Part shown: one piece after another, positions 46,272 through 54,891 of the stretch | Layout of the letters: each line of letters opens with the position of its first letter | How positions within the stretch are numbered: position 1 is the first letter of the stretch | Assembly (NCBI RefSeq): GCF_030248535.1 | Contig: NZ_JAHGAJ010000010.1 | Coordinates: 1 to 64,000, forward strand | DNA length: 64,000 bases | Reading direction: 5' to 3' | From: Vibrio sp. D404a | Lineage (GTDB): Bacteria; Pseudomonadota; Gammaproteobacteria; Enterobacterales; Vibrionaceae | Program-made: the position numbers and the translations under genes | Notes under the pieces: generated by a model | Databases searched by the model: none | What the model was told of the DNA's origin: nothing | Seen by the model: only the letters and a program-made list of their open reading frames with translations

Positions 46272-47462
46272 ATGTCCCAATCTTCCCAACCCATCAACAC
46301 AAACGCCACTGAGAGCAATCTTGCGCTTCAGTGGCAAATTGTGCGTAAAGATAAATGGTTACTGTCGAGCCTGACCTGGATCCCGCTGATGTTGGCCGCC
46401 AGTATCTGGTTGATCTTCTCTCAAGGGATCGCCCGAGATCTCCCGGTTGCGGTAGTTAACTTAAATCATAGCCAGCTTTCACAGCAGTTTGTCCGCATGG
46501 TAGATGCCTCACCGACCCTAGCAGTGACGCAAAAGTACACTGATATCAATCAAGCTAAGCAAGCGATGATCACTCGTGATATCTATGGATACGTGATTAT
46601 TCCCAAGCACTTTGAGCGAGATATCTACCTTGGCCTCAACCCGCAGGTGTCGGTGTTCTACAACAGTCAATTTATTCTGATCGGTAAGTTGGTCAATTCT
46701 GCTCTGCTGCAGGCGCAAGGAACATTTAACGCGCAAGTGGAAGTGCTTAAACAGTTATCAACTGGCGACAAAACGGTTAAGTCTGCGCTGGGTCAAGCCG
46801 TTACGGTTCAAAGTCAGATCACGCCACTGTTTAACAAGAACACCAGTTACGCTCAGTTTTTGGTTTCCGCGATCATCCCTGCCCTGTGGCAGATCATGAT
46901 TGTGGTTGGCACCATCTTGGTTTTGGCCGCTAACTGTCGCGAGTTAGGCCTAAAAGCATGGTTAGGGAAATCACCTGCAAAAGCGCTCAGCTCCACCCTT
47001 CTGCCTTACTTCGCACTTTTCCTAGCATTTGGTGTCGGTTTTATAGGCTGGTTTTACGTGTTGTTGGATTGGCCTTATCACGGAAGCTTTGTTCCACTAG
47101 TGTTCGCGCAGATAATCACTATTGTTTGTTGCATGATCATGGGCAGCGCCTTCTTCTTTTTGACACTCGATCCCGCGAGAGCCATGAGCTTTGCAGGTGC
47201 ATTTACCGCACCAAGCTTTGCCTTCATGGGAATTACCTTCCCGGTAACAGACATGAACGCTGCCGCACAAGCATGGCGTAGCCTTCTGCCAATTAGCCAC
47301 TATATTGAGGCTCAAACCGCACTTTCAAGCTACGGTGCTGACGCAGCACAAACCATTATTCAGTTGTTACCAACGCTAGGGTATTTTGTACCGGCATTGA
47401 TTACTTTACTGCTGATTCGTAAACACTTAAACGCTCAACCAGTCAATGGAGTGGCACAATGA
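46272..47462 (+). CDS. ABC-2 type transporter permease (first of two)
   Basis: This is a 396-residue inner-membrane protein of the ABC2_membrane_3 type. One helix near 30-50 (LLSSLTWIPLMLAASIWLIFS) is followed by a periplasmic region (about 60-180), including DLPVAVVNLNHSQLSQQFVRMVDASP. A block of five or six helices (about 205-385) then contains MGSAFFFLTLDPARAMSFAGAFTAPSFAFMGITFP. It is paralogous to the next gene. No ATP-binding cassette subunit lies in the operon. The start overlaps no gene; the stop overlaps the next start by 4 bp. Confidence 0.9.
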   Translation: MSQSSQPINTNATESNLALQWQIVRKDKWLLSSLTWIPLMLAASIWLIFSQGIARDLPVAVVNLNHSQLSQQFVRMVDASPTLAVTQKYTDINQAKQAMITRDIYGYVIIPKHFERDIYLGLNPQVSVFYNSQFILIGKLVNSALLQAQGTFNAQVEVLKQLSTGDKTVKSALGQAVTVQSQITPLFNKNTSYAQFLVSAIIPALWQIMIVVGTILVLAANCRELGLKAWLGKSPAKALSSTLLPYFALFLAFGVGFIGWFYVLLDWPYHGSFVPLVFAQIITIVCCMIMGSAFFFLTLDPARAMSFAGAFTAPSFAFMGITFPVTDMNAAAQAWRSLLPISHYIEAQTALSSYGADAAQTIIQLLPTLGYFVPALITLLLIRKHLNAQPVNGVAQ

Positions 47463-48622
47463 AATCCTTCAGCTTCATAGAACTCCTTAAGCACGAGCTA
47501 TTAGCCGTTGTTCGAAATCCTGTAGTGTTATTGACCGTCTTTGGCGGCGTGATTTTCTACTCGTTTCTCTATCCTTTGCCTTACGCGCAGCAAACCCCTG
47601 AACAATTAAAAGCGTCAGTGGTGAATTTGGATCGCAGCCAGAGCAGTTATCAGCTAGAGCGAATGGTGGATGCAACACCGCAAATAGATATCACTCGTCG
47701 TGATTTTGGTCTCGCTGATGCCAAGCAAGCTTTGCTTAATCAGGAAATCGGTGGCTTTTTGGTGATCCCAGAGAACTTCTATAAAGATTTGCTGCTAGGT
47801 AAAAGTCCAACACTCTCCTACGCGGGCGATGCCTCTTTCTTTCTCGTCTACGGCACCATTGTGGAAGGGTTAGCCAAAGCAGGCGGAACACTGGCGGCAC
47901 AAATTAAAGTCAGTCATTTATTGATTGACGGTGTACCACTAGAGAGCGCAGCCAATGGCTATAGTGCATTCAGTCTCAACTTGAAACCAACGTTTAATAG
48001 CCGAATGGGTTACATCGATTACGTTGTGCCAGCGGTGTTTGTTTTGATCCTTCAACAAACCTTGGCCATGGCGTCAGGCTTAATCAGTGCAACACAAAAC
48101 AGCCAAGCGACACCGGGTTATTGGTCTCGTGTCTCAAGCATTAAGCTCATAATTGCGCGCTGCTGTGTACTTGTGGGTATCTATTACCTGTTATCGATGT
48201 ACTATTTTGGCGCGAGTTTTGATCTGTATGGCATCAATTCAATGGCCACACACGGTCAATTGCTGACTCTATTGCTCCCTTTCCTTTTGGGCAGCTGTTT
48301 AGTTGGTCTATTGATTGGTGAAGTCGTACCAAGAAGAGAATGGGTCACCGTTGTCGTGTTGATCAGTTCAATGCCTCTAATATTCTCGTCAGGCTTTATC
48401 TGGCCAATAGAGATGATGCCAGCTTGGTTGGTTGGACTGTCACAGCTTTTCCCAAGTACTCCTGCGATACAAGGCTTCCTTGGGATTAATCAAATGGGTG
48501 CCACTTGGCAAGATATTGCACCACAATGGACTTTATTGTGGATACAAGTAGCGGTTTGGGGATCTCTATTAGCGATTAAGATGTTTTACAAATCGAAGAA
48601 GCTTGCTTCTGGTTATAGGTAA
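47459..48622 (+). CDS. ABC-2 type transporter permease (second of two)
   Basis: This 387-residue permease shares its plan with the preceding one: N-terminal helix, periplasmic domain (ASVVNLDRSQSSYQLERMVDATP, DAKQALLNQEIGGFLVIPENF) and a C-terminal helix block with VVLISSMPLIFSSGFIWPIEMMPAWLV. The start ATG lies inside the previous stop (4-bp overlap), so the two are probably made in equal amounts and act as a heterodimer. In YhiI/RbbA-like systems an ATPase would drive them, and none is encoded here. Substrate unknown. Confidence 0.9.
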   Translation: MKSFSFIELLKHELLAVVRNPVVLLTVFGGVIFYSFLYPLPYAQQTPEQLKASVVNLDRSQSSYQLERMVDATPQIDITRRDFGLADAKQALLNQEIGGFLVIPENFYKDLLLGKSPTLSYAGDASFFLVYGTIVEGLAKAGGTLAAQIKVSHLLIDGVPLESAANGYSAFSLNLKPTFNSRMGYIDYVVPAVFVLILQQTLAMASGLISATQNSQATPGYWSRVSSIKLIIARCCVLVGIYYLLSMYYFGASFDLYGINSMATHGQLLTLLLPFLLGSCLVGLLIGEVVPRREWVTVVVLISSMPLIFSSGFIWPIEMMPAWLVGLSQLFPSTPAIQGFLGINQMGATWQDIAPQWTLLWIQVAVWGSLLAIKMFYKSKKLASGYR

Positions 48623-48699
48623 TAACCATTGGAAATAAGCGTTAGAATCAAGCATTGCGGTTTATAAAAATAACGTACACTAACAGTTACTTTTCGAAA

Positions 48700-48727
48700 G
48701 GCCCTTTATTATAAAGGGCTTTTTTAT
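48700..48727 (+). terminator. Terminator of the TolC-HlyD-ABC2-ABC2 operon
   Basis: GCCCTTTA and TAAAGGGC pair around TTA, followed by six T. Confidence 0.92.
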
Positions 48728-49268
48728 TATCCAAATATAAGGTAACTCCGGTAAATAGTCCTCACTTTCCAACAGCCAAAATATACGACTAAGCCTTCAG
48801 TACTTGGTCAACTCTATCAGCAGTTTTTTACCGCACTAAGATATATCCCCAGAAGCTCAAAACACTCCCTTTGGCAACATGACCAACACAAATTGATACG
48901 TTTGGCCCGACAAGCAAACGGAAGTCCACTCTAAATGGCCAATAATCGCGATTTCAAAACAATGACTTACAAAAAACGATGACTGACCCCAAACAAATGT
49001 AAATTTTTTGTAAAAAAATCTTTGATGCTATTATTTTTATGTATAGGATTATCAACAAGGTCAGTTATATAAATAAAAATGACCTTACTCACACAGAGAA
49101 GCTATATCCATATAAAACTTGTTCAGTAATTATATCTATTTGAAGTATTGAGTTAGTTACAAGCCGTTTGTTGCTGACCAAATGAATAGATAACTTGTTG
49201 AAAATAAAAGTTAATAGAAAGCAAGCTCAACAGCAGTAAATAAAATTTAGTAAAAGACAGGGAAAACC
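48728..49268. promoter_or_regulatory. Long AT-rich leader region before the AGCS symporter
   Basis: This is a 541-bp gene-free region. It shows AT-rich promoter-like stretches (for example around 49010-49050) and an AGGGA ribosome binding site just before the ATG at 49269. I see no riboswitch, small ORF or hairpin terminator. Confidence 0.35.
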
Positions 49269-50807
49269 ATGAAAAACATAAAAGCATTATTTTTAGGGTT
49301 TATATTATTATTCAGTTCCACCGCATTTGCAGAAGAAGGGTCATTTAATCAAACAATCAGTAATTTAAGCCAAAGTGTTGATCGCTTTTTCAACGACTAC
49401 ACTGGGTGGTTCGTTGGGTTAATATTCAAAAGTGTACCGGTTGGCGAAGCCAACTTTCCTATTATCGTTGGTTGGTTATTACTAGCTGCTGTGATTTTTA
49501 CTGTTTACTTTGGATTCGTTCAATTTAAACGAGTCGGTATGGCTGTAGATATCATTAGAGGCAAGTACACAGACCCTAACTCAAAAGAAGACGGCGAAGT
49601 TTCCCATTTTCAAGCTTTAGCTACTGCCCTTTCTGGAACCGTCGGTCTTGGTAACATCGCAGGTGTAGGTGCTGCACTCGCTATTGGTGGTCCTGGTGCA
49701 ACATTCTGGATGATCTTGTGTGGCCTTCTTGGTATGGCTTCTAAGTTCTGTGAGTGTACTCTAGGTGTTAAATACCGCACTATCTTACCGTCTGGCGTTG
49801 TATCAGGTGGTCCAATGTACTACCTAAGCCAAGGTCTTGGTGAGCGTGGCATGGGTGGACTGGGTAAAGCACTCGCAATCGGCTTTGCTCTGATGTGTAT
49901 CTTAGGTTCACTGGGTGGCGGTAACATGTTCCAAGCCAACCAAGCGCATGCAATGCTAACTTACGCATTTGATATTCCAAGCGAATACGGCATCATCACT
50001 GGCTTTGTACTAGCAGGTTTGGTTTTCTCTGTGATCGTTGGCGGTATGCCTTCTATCGCATCAGTAACTGAGCGTGTTGTACCTTGGATGGCTGCGCTAT
50101 ACATCGGTATGGCTCTGATTGTTATCGGTTCAAACCTTGATCAAGTAGGTCCTGCTTTTAATGCTATCTTTACTGGCGCATTTACTGGTGAAGGTGTTGT
50201 CGGTGGCTTCATTGGTGCCCTTATCCAAGGTCTAAAACGTGCAACCTTCTCGAACGAAGCCGGTGTAGGTTCAGCTGCAATTGCTCACTCTGCGGTTAAA
50301 ACAAAAGAGCCAATCACTGAAGGTCTAGTATCTCTACTAGAACCGTTCGTTGATACCGTTGTTATCTGTACAATGACGGCACTGGTTATCACTATCGCAG
50401 GTCTAAACACAGGTCCATTCGATGGTTCAGGTCTAACAGGTGTAACACTAACAGCGGCTTCGTTTACTGAAACAGCAGGCTTCTTCAAGTACACCCTAGC
50501 ACTAGCCGTTATCATGTTTGCATTCTCGACTATGATCTCTTGGTCATACTACGGTCTAAAAGCGTGGACTTACCTATTCGGTGAAGGCAAAACAACGGAG
50601 CTTATTTTCAAAGTGATGTTCTGTGTGTTTGTTGTAATCGGTGCGACAATTCAGTTCGGCGCGGTAATCGACTTCTCTGATGCTGCTATCTTCGCGATGT
50701 CTATCTTCAACATTCTTGGTCTTTACTTCTTGATGCCTGTTGTTAAGAAAGAACTTCACTCATTCGTTACACGAGTGAAATCAGGCGAGATCAAAGCATA
50801 TAAATAA
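49269..50807 (+). CDS. AGCS-family sodium:alanine/glycine symporter with signal peptide
   Basis: This 512-residue membrane protein imports alanine or glycine with sodium. Unusually for the family, it begins with a cleavable-looking signal peptide (MKNIKALFLGFILLFSSTAFA|EEG) and a short exported segment. The AGCS core follows: ALSGTVGLGNIAGVGAALAIGGPGATFWM (about 119-147), GGPMYYLSQGL and RATFSNEAGVGSAAIAHSAV. Ten or eleven helices are visible. It is monocistronic. A second, shorter AGCS gene with a glycine riboswitch lies 4 kb downstream. Confidence 0.94.
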   Translation: MKNIKALFLGFILLFSSTAFAEEGSFNQTISNLSQSVDRFFNDYTGWFVGLIFKSVPVGEANFPIIVGWLLLAAVIFTVYFGFVQFKRVGMAVDIIRGKYTDPNSKEDGEVSHFQALATALSGTVGLGNIAGVGAALAIGGPGATFWMILCGLLGMASKFCECTLGVKYRTILPSGVVSGGPMYYLSQGLGERGMGGLGKALAIGFALMCILGSLGGGNMFQANQAHAMLTYAFDIPSEYGIITGFVLAGLVFSVIVGGMPSIASVTERVVPWMAALYIGMALIVIGSNLDQVGPAFNAIFTGAFTGEGVVGGFIGALIQGLKRATFSNEAGVGSAAIAHSAVKTKEPITEGLVSLLEPFVDTVVICTMTALVITIAGLNTGPFDGSGLTGVTLTAASFTETAGFFKYTLALAVIMFAFSTMISWSYYGLKAWTYLFGEGKTTELIFKVMFCVFVVIGATIQFGAVIDFSDAAIFAMSIFNILGLYFLMPVVKKELHSFVTRVKSGEIKAYK

Positions 50808-50895
50808 GTCTTGCTGAATGTTCATGCTCAATGGGTGGAGCCGTTCCAAATCCCATTAACATCAAAGCGATGAGCATAAGCGGATAAACAAACTA

Positions 50896-50930
50896 AAAGA
50901 GCCATTCGAATTAACGAGTGGCTCTTTCTT
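50896..50930. terminator. Bidirectional terminator between AGCS and MATE genes
   Basis: AAAGAGCCATTCG pairs with CGAGTGGCTCTTT (one wobble) around AATTAA, with T-rich flanks on both strands. Confidence 0.88.
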
Positions 50931-50942
50931 TTGTGGTATTGA

Positions 50943-52289
50943 TTACGCCTCGGCGCGCTCTGGCATTTGCATGTATCGACGTCGATACGACATGAGCATG
51001 GTGATACTCATTAATGCCGTTAACGCTTCTGCAAAGACGATGCTTGCCCAAATTCCGTTCTCTGGAAACAAGTATGGAAGCAGCATTACACCCAACGCAA
51101 CGAAGACAAACCCACGACCCAATGATATCAACGTCGCCTGTTTTGGCTTAGCAATCGCTTGGAATAAGTTCGCAATCACTAGGTTTAGCCCCATTAATGG
51201 AACACCTAAGAAGAATAGGCTTAGCGCCGTTGAAGAGAGCGCAATCAAGCCCGTCGCCTCACCGAGATACCACTGTGCAATCTGAGGAGAAAATACCCAA
51301 ACCAGCACCAAGAATACTGCACCGCTACCAATGGCCGTTTTTAACCCTAGAGTCAGTGTTTGCTCAATACGTTGGATCTGATTCGCACCATGGTTGAAGC
51401 TCATGATTGGCTGACAAGCCTGTGCAATACCGACCATCACGAACAAGGCCAAAACCCCGACATTAGTCGTCAAACCGTAGGCTATGATGTGGCTCTCTCC
51501 AAACTGGGTCAATAACACATAGTTAAACAGCAGTATGGTCAGTGCAGACGTCAGTTCAATAAAAAACGTTGGCGCACCAATCGCGATTATCTCACGGCTT
51601 TTACTTAAACCAATGCCCTTGAAACTCAACTCTAACATACCCTTCTTGCGCACAAAGTGAGTCAGGAGAATTGAGATGATCACCACTTGAGCTATAGCCG
51701 TTGCCATCGCAGCCCCTTTCATACCCATACCCATCTCGATAATGAAAAGGTAATCAAACGCTAGGTTGGTAATCGCGCCAATCGACATCGCATAGGTCGC
51801 TAAGCGTGGATTGGTATCATTACGCACAAAACATGATAGAACCCAAGCGATTGAATAGATGACAAAAAATGGCAATAGCACGGCCAAATACTCATGAGCC
51901 AGTTCCGCCATGTAGCCTGTTGCACCCATCAAGGCAATCAGCTCATCGAGCCAGATAATCGCTGCCGTTACACTTATCGAGGACAGAATCGTCACCAAGA
52001 GCATCGATTGGCTAAACCACATCTGTCCCGAATCGGCATTGCCCTTGCCGATATCAATCGACATGCGTGCAGCACCACCGATACCGATCATCATCGCAAT
52101 AGCGGTAAAAATGGAAAATGGAGGAATGATGAGTGCGATCGCCCCTAACCCATCAGGCCCTATCCCCTGACCAATAAACATCGCATCGCCCATAATAAAT
52201 AGCGACTTGATGATCATGCCTGTCAGAGCTGGCCATAAATATTGGTAGAAGGATTTAGAAATCGGATCCGTTTTTAGATTAATTGCCAT
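50943..52289 (-). CDS. MATE-family multidrug/cation antiporter
   Basis: This is a 448-residue efflux transporter of the MATE family, with about 12 helices. It begins MAINLKTDPISKSFYQYLWPALTGMIIKSLFIMGDAMFIGQGIGPDGLGAIAL, where the MGDAMFIG helix is characteristic. The second half repeats the fold (GAPTFFIELTSALTILLFNYVLL, ...QACQPIMSFNHGA). I chose the ATG at 52289 by alignment with related transporters; an ATG at 52313 would add eight residues and neither has a strong Shine-Dalgarno. An AraC-type regulator lies 82 bp upstream on the same strand and may control it. Confidence 0.9.
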   Translation of the reverse strand: MAINLKTDPISKSFYQYLWPALTGMIIKSLFIMGDAMFIGQGIGPDGLGAIALIIPPFSIFTAIAMMIGIGGAARMSIDIGKGNADSGQMWFSQSMLLVTILSSISVTAAIIWLDELIALMGATGYMAELAHEYLAVLLPFFVIYSIAWVLSCFVRNDTNPRLATYAMSIGAITNLAFDYLFIIEMGMGMKGAAMATAIAQVVIISILLTHFVRKKGMLELSFKGIGLSKSREIIAIGAPTFFIELTSALTILLFNYVLLTQFGESHIIAYGLTTNVGVLALFVMVGIAQACQPIMSFNHGANQIQRIEQTLTLGLKTAIGSGAVFLVLVWVFSPQIAQWYLGEATGLIALSSTALSLFFLGVPLMGLNLVIANLFQAIAKPKQATLISLGRGFVFVALGVMLLPYLFPENGIWASIVFAEALTALMSITMLMSYRRRYMQMPERAEA

Positions 52290-52371
52290 AGTCGTTATGA
52301 ACACCCAGAACATCGAAATTGATGGCGGGTATTATCATCACACGAACGAGCTGATTAAAGGGATTATCTGC

Positions 52372-53220
52372 TTATAGTGTTGCACTATCTAAACATCTCA
52401 CTCTAAATTGAGCAGGAGACTCTTTCATATGTTTACGGTAGAAGCGGCTAAAATAGGCCTGATCGGCAAAACCCAATTCATACGCCAACGTCTTGATTGT
52501 CTTATCTGAAAAAGCAAGATCGCGGTTTGCTTCAAGTATTACTCGATCATGGATTAACTGAGTGACCGTTTTACCGAGTTGGCCTTTCACGATCTCATTA
52601 ATGCGCTTGGTGGTGAGAGCTAAAGCGTCTGCGTAGAACTGACTGTTTTTTTCGTTTCGGTAGTGAAGTTCAATCAATTCAATCACTTTACCAACTCGGG
52701 GATCACGCTCTTCCCCTTTTAGCGAAATGTTACTGGCAAAGCGCATCATGTAACGTAAGAAGCAGTTGATCAAAGACTCCACCAGCGGCCAGTCACAATC
52801 TTCTCGAGCACATTCTTCTTGAATCATTTTGAACACTGGCAACAGGTATTCATCAGCCTCTGGATCACAATCAATATAGGGAGGTCTGGCGTTTCTGGTC
52901 GCAAAGACAGTATCGACCAGTTGAGTGCTGCGTTTATTGGTTTCAACAAAACCGTGAGCAAAAACCAACAAACGGACCGCGCTACTTTGTTCATCCGAGC
53001 AATGAACTTGACCGGGCGCCACCGTGAACAAGCGCCCAACTTTGTTCTGATACTCCACGAAGTCAATCTGCTGTGTACCTTGATCATTCAGGCACCAAAT
53101 CACCTCCCAATATTCATGGCGATGTGGCTCTATATAGGGTTCGCTTTGCTCAATAGGGCTATCAATGGCTTTGCAAGGCTCGCCCAAAATTAACTTAACC
53201 GACTTGATCGACTGCTTCAT
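52372..53220 (-). CDS. AraC-family transcriptional regulator
   Basis: This 282-residue regulator has an N-terminal cupin-type sensor half (PYIEPHRHEYWEVIWCLND, ..GRLFTVAPGQVHC). The C-terminal double helix-turn-helix (about 180-280) contains the signature IKTLAYELGFADQAYFSRFYRKHMKESPAQFR. Cupin-type AraC regulators usually sense small aromatic or sugar-like ligands. It is upstream of and co-directional with the MATE gene, so efflux control is a reasonable guess. The ATG at 53220 lacks a clear Shine-Dalgarno but begins the conserved region well. Confidence 0.9.
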   Translation of the reverse strand: MKQSIKSVKLILGEPCKAIDSPIEQSEPYIEPHRHEYWEVIWCLNDQGTQQIDFVEYQNKVGRLFTVAPGQVHCSDEQSSAVRLLVFAHGFVETNKRSTQLVDTVFATRNARPPYIDCDPEADEYLLPVFKMIQEECAREDCDWPLVESLINCFLRYMMRFASNISLKGEERDPRVGKVIELIELHYRNEKNSQFYADALALTTKRINEIVKGQLGKTVTQLIHDRVILEANRDLAFSDKTIKTLAYELGFADQAYFSRFYRKHMKESPAQFRVRCLDSATL

Positions 53221-53263
53221 GGGTTACTCTTTTTCGATTACCTACATCAAAGGTAATTTCACT

Positions 53264-53302
53264 TAAAAAAAAGTCCATATCAAACAGAGATACGGACTTT
53301 TA
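53264..53302 (-). terminator. Terminator after the coiled-coil membrane protein gene
   Basis: On the minus strand, AAAAGTCCGTATC pairs with GATATGGACTTTT (one G-U), followed by eight T. It separates the coiled-coil gene from the AraC gene. Confidence 0.88.
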
Positions 53303-53348
53303 TATTCAATGTTGTTTATCACCAGACAAACGGATGTTTAGAATAAAG

Positions 53349-54083
53349 CTACAAACCAATCTCTTCCGTCAGGTCTTTGATCTGTTGAAGGTCCATTCTG
53401 TGAACTTCAATCATCTGTCTGATATCACTCAAGCGCGAGTTTGCCGCGTCGAGCTTGTCACACGCATCAGATTTAGCATCCCATGACGTACCTTCAAGAA
53501 AGGTATCACACTCTTTTTTAAGCGGCTTCAGGTTGGGCTCTAGCTTATCGCGTTCTGCTTCAAGCTTTTCCAACGACTGGGTAATTTGCAGCTCCTTACG
53601 AAACAGTTCACGAGAACGCTCGAACATAGTGGACTGCATATCCGCTTGACGATTAAGCTTTTGATTATTCTGTTCAGACTGGTCAAGCGCAACTTTCTGT
53701 TCGTTAAGTTGTTGTTCTAACGAGTAGTTCGCCTTTTCTAATACTGCAGTCTGCTTGGATAGCTCATCCAGCTCTTTTTGGTGTGCCTGTGCTTGCTCTT
53801 GAAGTGCAGCTTCAACCTGACTACCGATCTCTGAATCGACTTTCGCCACTTTCGCTTCAACTTGGGTCACAAGCTGCTGCTTGCTGCTATTCAATTCTTG
53901 GTAACGAGCTTCTAGAACTTGATAGGTCGATTCCCACTTAGACGCCGTCACTGAAGAGCCAATCAAGCCACCAAGGGCCAAGCCAATCACCGCCGCTATA
54001 CCAATATATAACTGGCTTCGCTTATCGCGCTCTTCAATTACAACCACTTCATCTTGTTCATTTTGCCCAGAATGTTGGCTCAC
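53349..54083 (-). CDS. Single-helix membrane protein with long coiled coil, unknown function
   Basis: This 244-residue protein has a short acidic cytoplasmic N-terminus and one membrane helix (about 25-45, LYIGIAAVIGLALGGLIGSSV). A highly charged, Gln/Glu/Lys-rich coiled coil runs to the C-terminus (about 55-240). Two cysteines at about 189 and 207 (KKECDTF, SDACDKL) could form a disulphide if the domain is periplasmic. There is no enzyme motif and I recognise no characterised family. A role in envelope organisation is only a guess. The gene is monocistronic with its own terminator. Confidence 0.75.
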   Translation of the reverse strand: MSQHSGQNEQDEVVVIEERDKRSQLYIGIAAVIGLALGGLIGSSVTASKWESTYQVLEARYQELNSSKQQLVTQVEAKVAKVDSEIGSQVEAALQEQAQAHQKELDELSKQTAVLEKANYSLEQQLNEQKVALDQSEQNNQKLNRQADMQSTMFERSRELFRKELQITQSLEKLEAERDKLEPNLKPLKKECDTFLEGTSWDAKSDACDKLDAANSRLSDIRQMIEVHRMDLQQIKDLTEEIGL

Positions 54084-54191
54084 AAGGGTACTCCCATTCG
54101 TTTACGTTACGCCGTCACCACTAGTCTAGCAACAACAGGTGATAGATTTATTTCACTCATATACTTTGTTATCAAGCCCTATCCCTGAGTG

Positions 54192-54350
54192 TTAGCGCGT
54201 CAACTCCGAGAACATTAAGCTCGCGGTATACAACAAAAAACTACTTACGATGACAATCACTACGCTTTTCTGCACTTTTTCGTTGGTTCGATAACGAAAC
54301 AGCACAAATGCCAAGGCTAATAAAAAAACAATCGCAATCAGTCGAGTCAT
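54192..54350 (-). CDS. Small two-helix membrane protein, 52 residues
   Basis: This short protein (MTRLIAIVFLLALAFVLFRY, charged turn NEKVQK, then SVVIVIVSSFLLYTASLMFSE) forms two membrane helices. I chose the ATG at 54350 because a textbook AGGAGGAG lies 2 nt upstream at 54353-54360. The longer frame to 54422 adds 24 unrelated residues with no ribosome binding site. The strong Shine-Dalgarno argues for a real gene. Family and function are unknown. It lies upstream of the coiled-coil gene on the same strand, 108 bp away. Confidence 0.7.
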   Translation of the reverse strand: MTRLIAIVFLLALAFVLFRYRTNEKVQKSVVIVIVSSFLLYTASLMFSELTR

Positions 54351-54500
54351 AACTCCTCCTTGTTTCTCTATTTTATACCATTTAAATAAGCAAGTTACGT
54401 CAGAGTCGCGTTGTTTGATCATTTAGTTGAACAAGATTTGTGCAAACAGATATTTTGCTGCTGACATCACAGTTTTTCTGATCTAGGATACGCCTACAGA

Positions 54501-54520
54501 TTACCTAATTAATTAGGTAA
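54501..54520. promoter_or_regulatory. Perfect 20-bp palindrome upstream of the glycine riboswitch
   Basis: TTACCTAATT followed by AATTAGGTAA is a perfect dyad with no spacer. It lies close to the expected start of the riboswitch transcript and could be an operator overlapping its promoter. Confidence 0.5.
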
Positions 54521-54527
54521 TTGTTCC

Positions 54528-54886
54528 GATGAAGACTGCAGGAGAGTGGTTATTAACTAAATATTAACATTTAGTTAGATTGACCCGCCGAAGAAGTAAA
54601 TCTTTCAGGTGCTTTATACTGATGAAAATCAGAAAAGCGAGGACTGTCGTTGGAGGAACCTCTGGAGAGAACCGTTAGATCGGTCGCCGAAGGAGCAAGC
54701 TTAGAGACCAAAACTTCTCAGTAAGTTTTTCGCTAAGTGAAACTCTCAGGCAAAAGGACAGAGGAGTGGAAAGCAACAACCTTAATTCAGAACACTAACT
54801 ACAGTACTAATGTATTAAGTGGTGCGATCGTGATCGATTAGCACTGCCCTTTCACTCTTCTCCTTAAATTTTTATTTATTAAGGGG
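54528..54886 (+). promoter_or_regulatory. Tandem glycine riboswitch and SD-sequestering expression platform
   Basis: Two glycine aptamers lie in tandem. Aptamer I covers about 54528-54650, with GGAGAG (54541), CGCCGAAGAAGTAAATC and TTTCAGGT ... GAGGACTG. Aptamer II covers about 54655-54766, with CTCTGGAGAG, CGCCGAAGGAGCAAG, CTCTCAGGCAAAAGGACAGAGG. Their spacing and motifs match the known V. cholerae riboswitch in front of an AGCS gene. P1 of aptamer II pairs CCTCTG (54659-54664) with CAGAGG (54759-54764). CTCCTTAA (54860-54867) can pair with TTAAGGGG (54879-54886), which holds the ribosome binding site of the symporter. Identity is firm; the switching direction is inferred. Confidence 0.96.
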
Positions 54887-54891
54887 AATCT

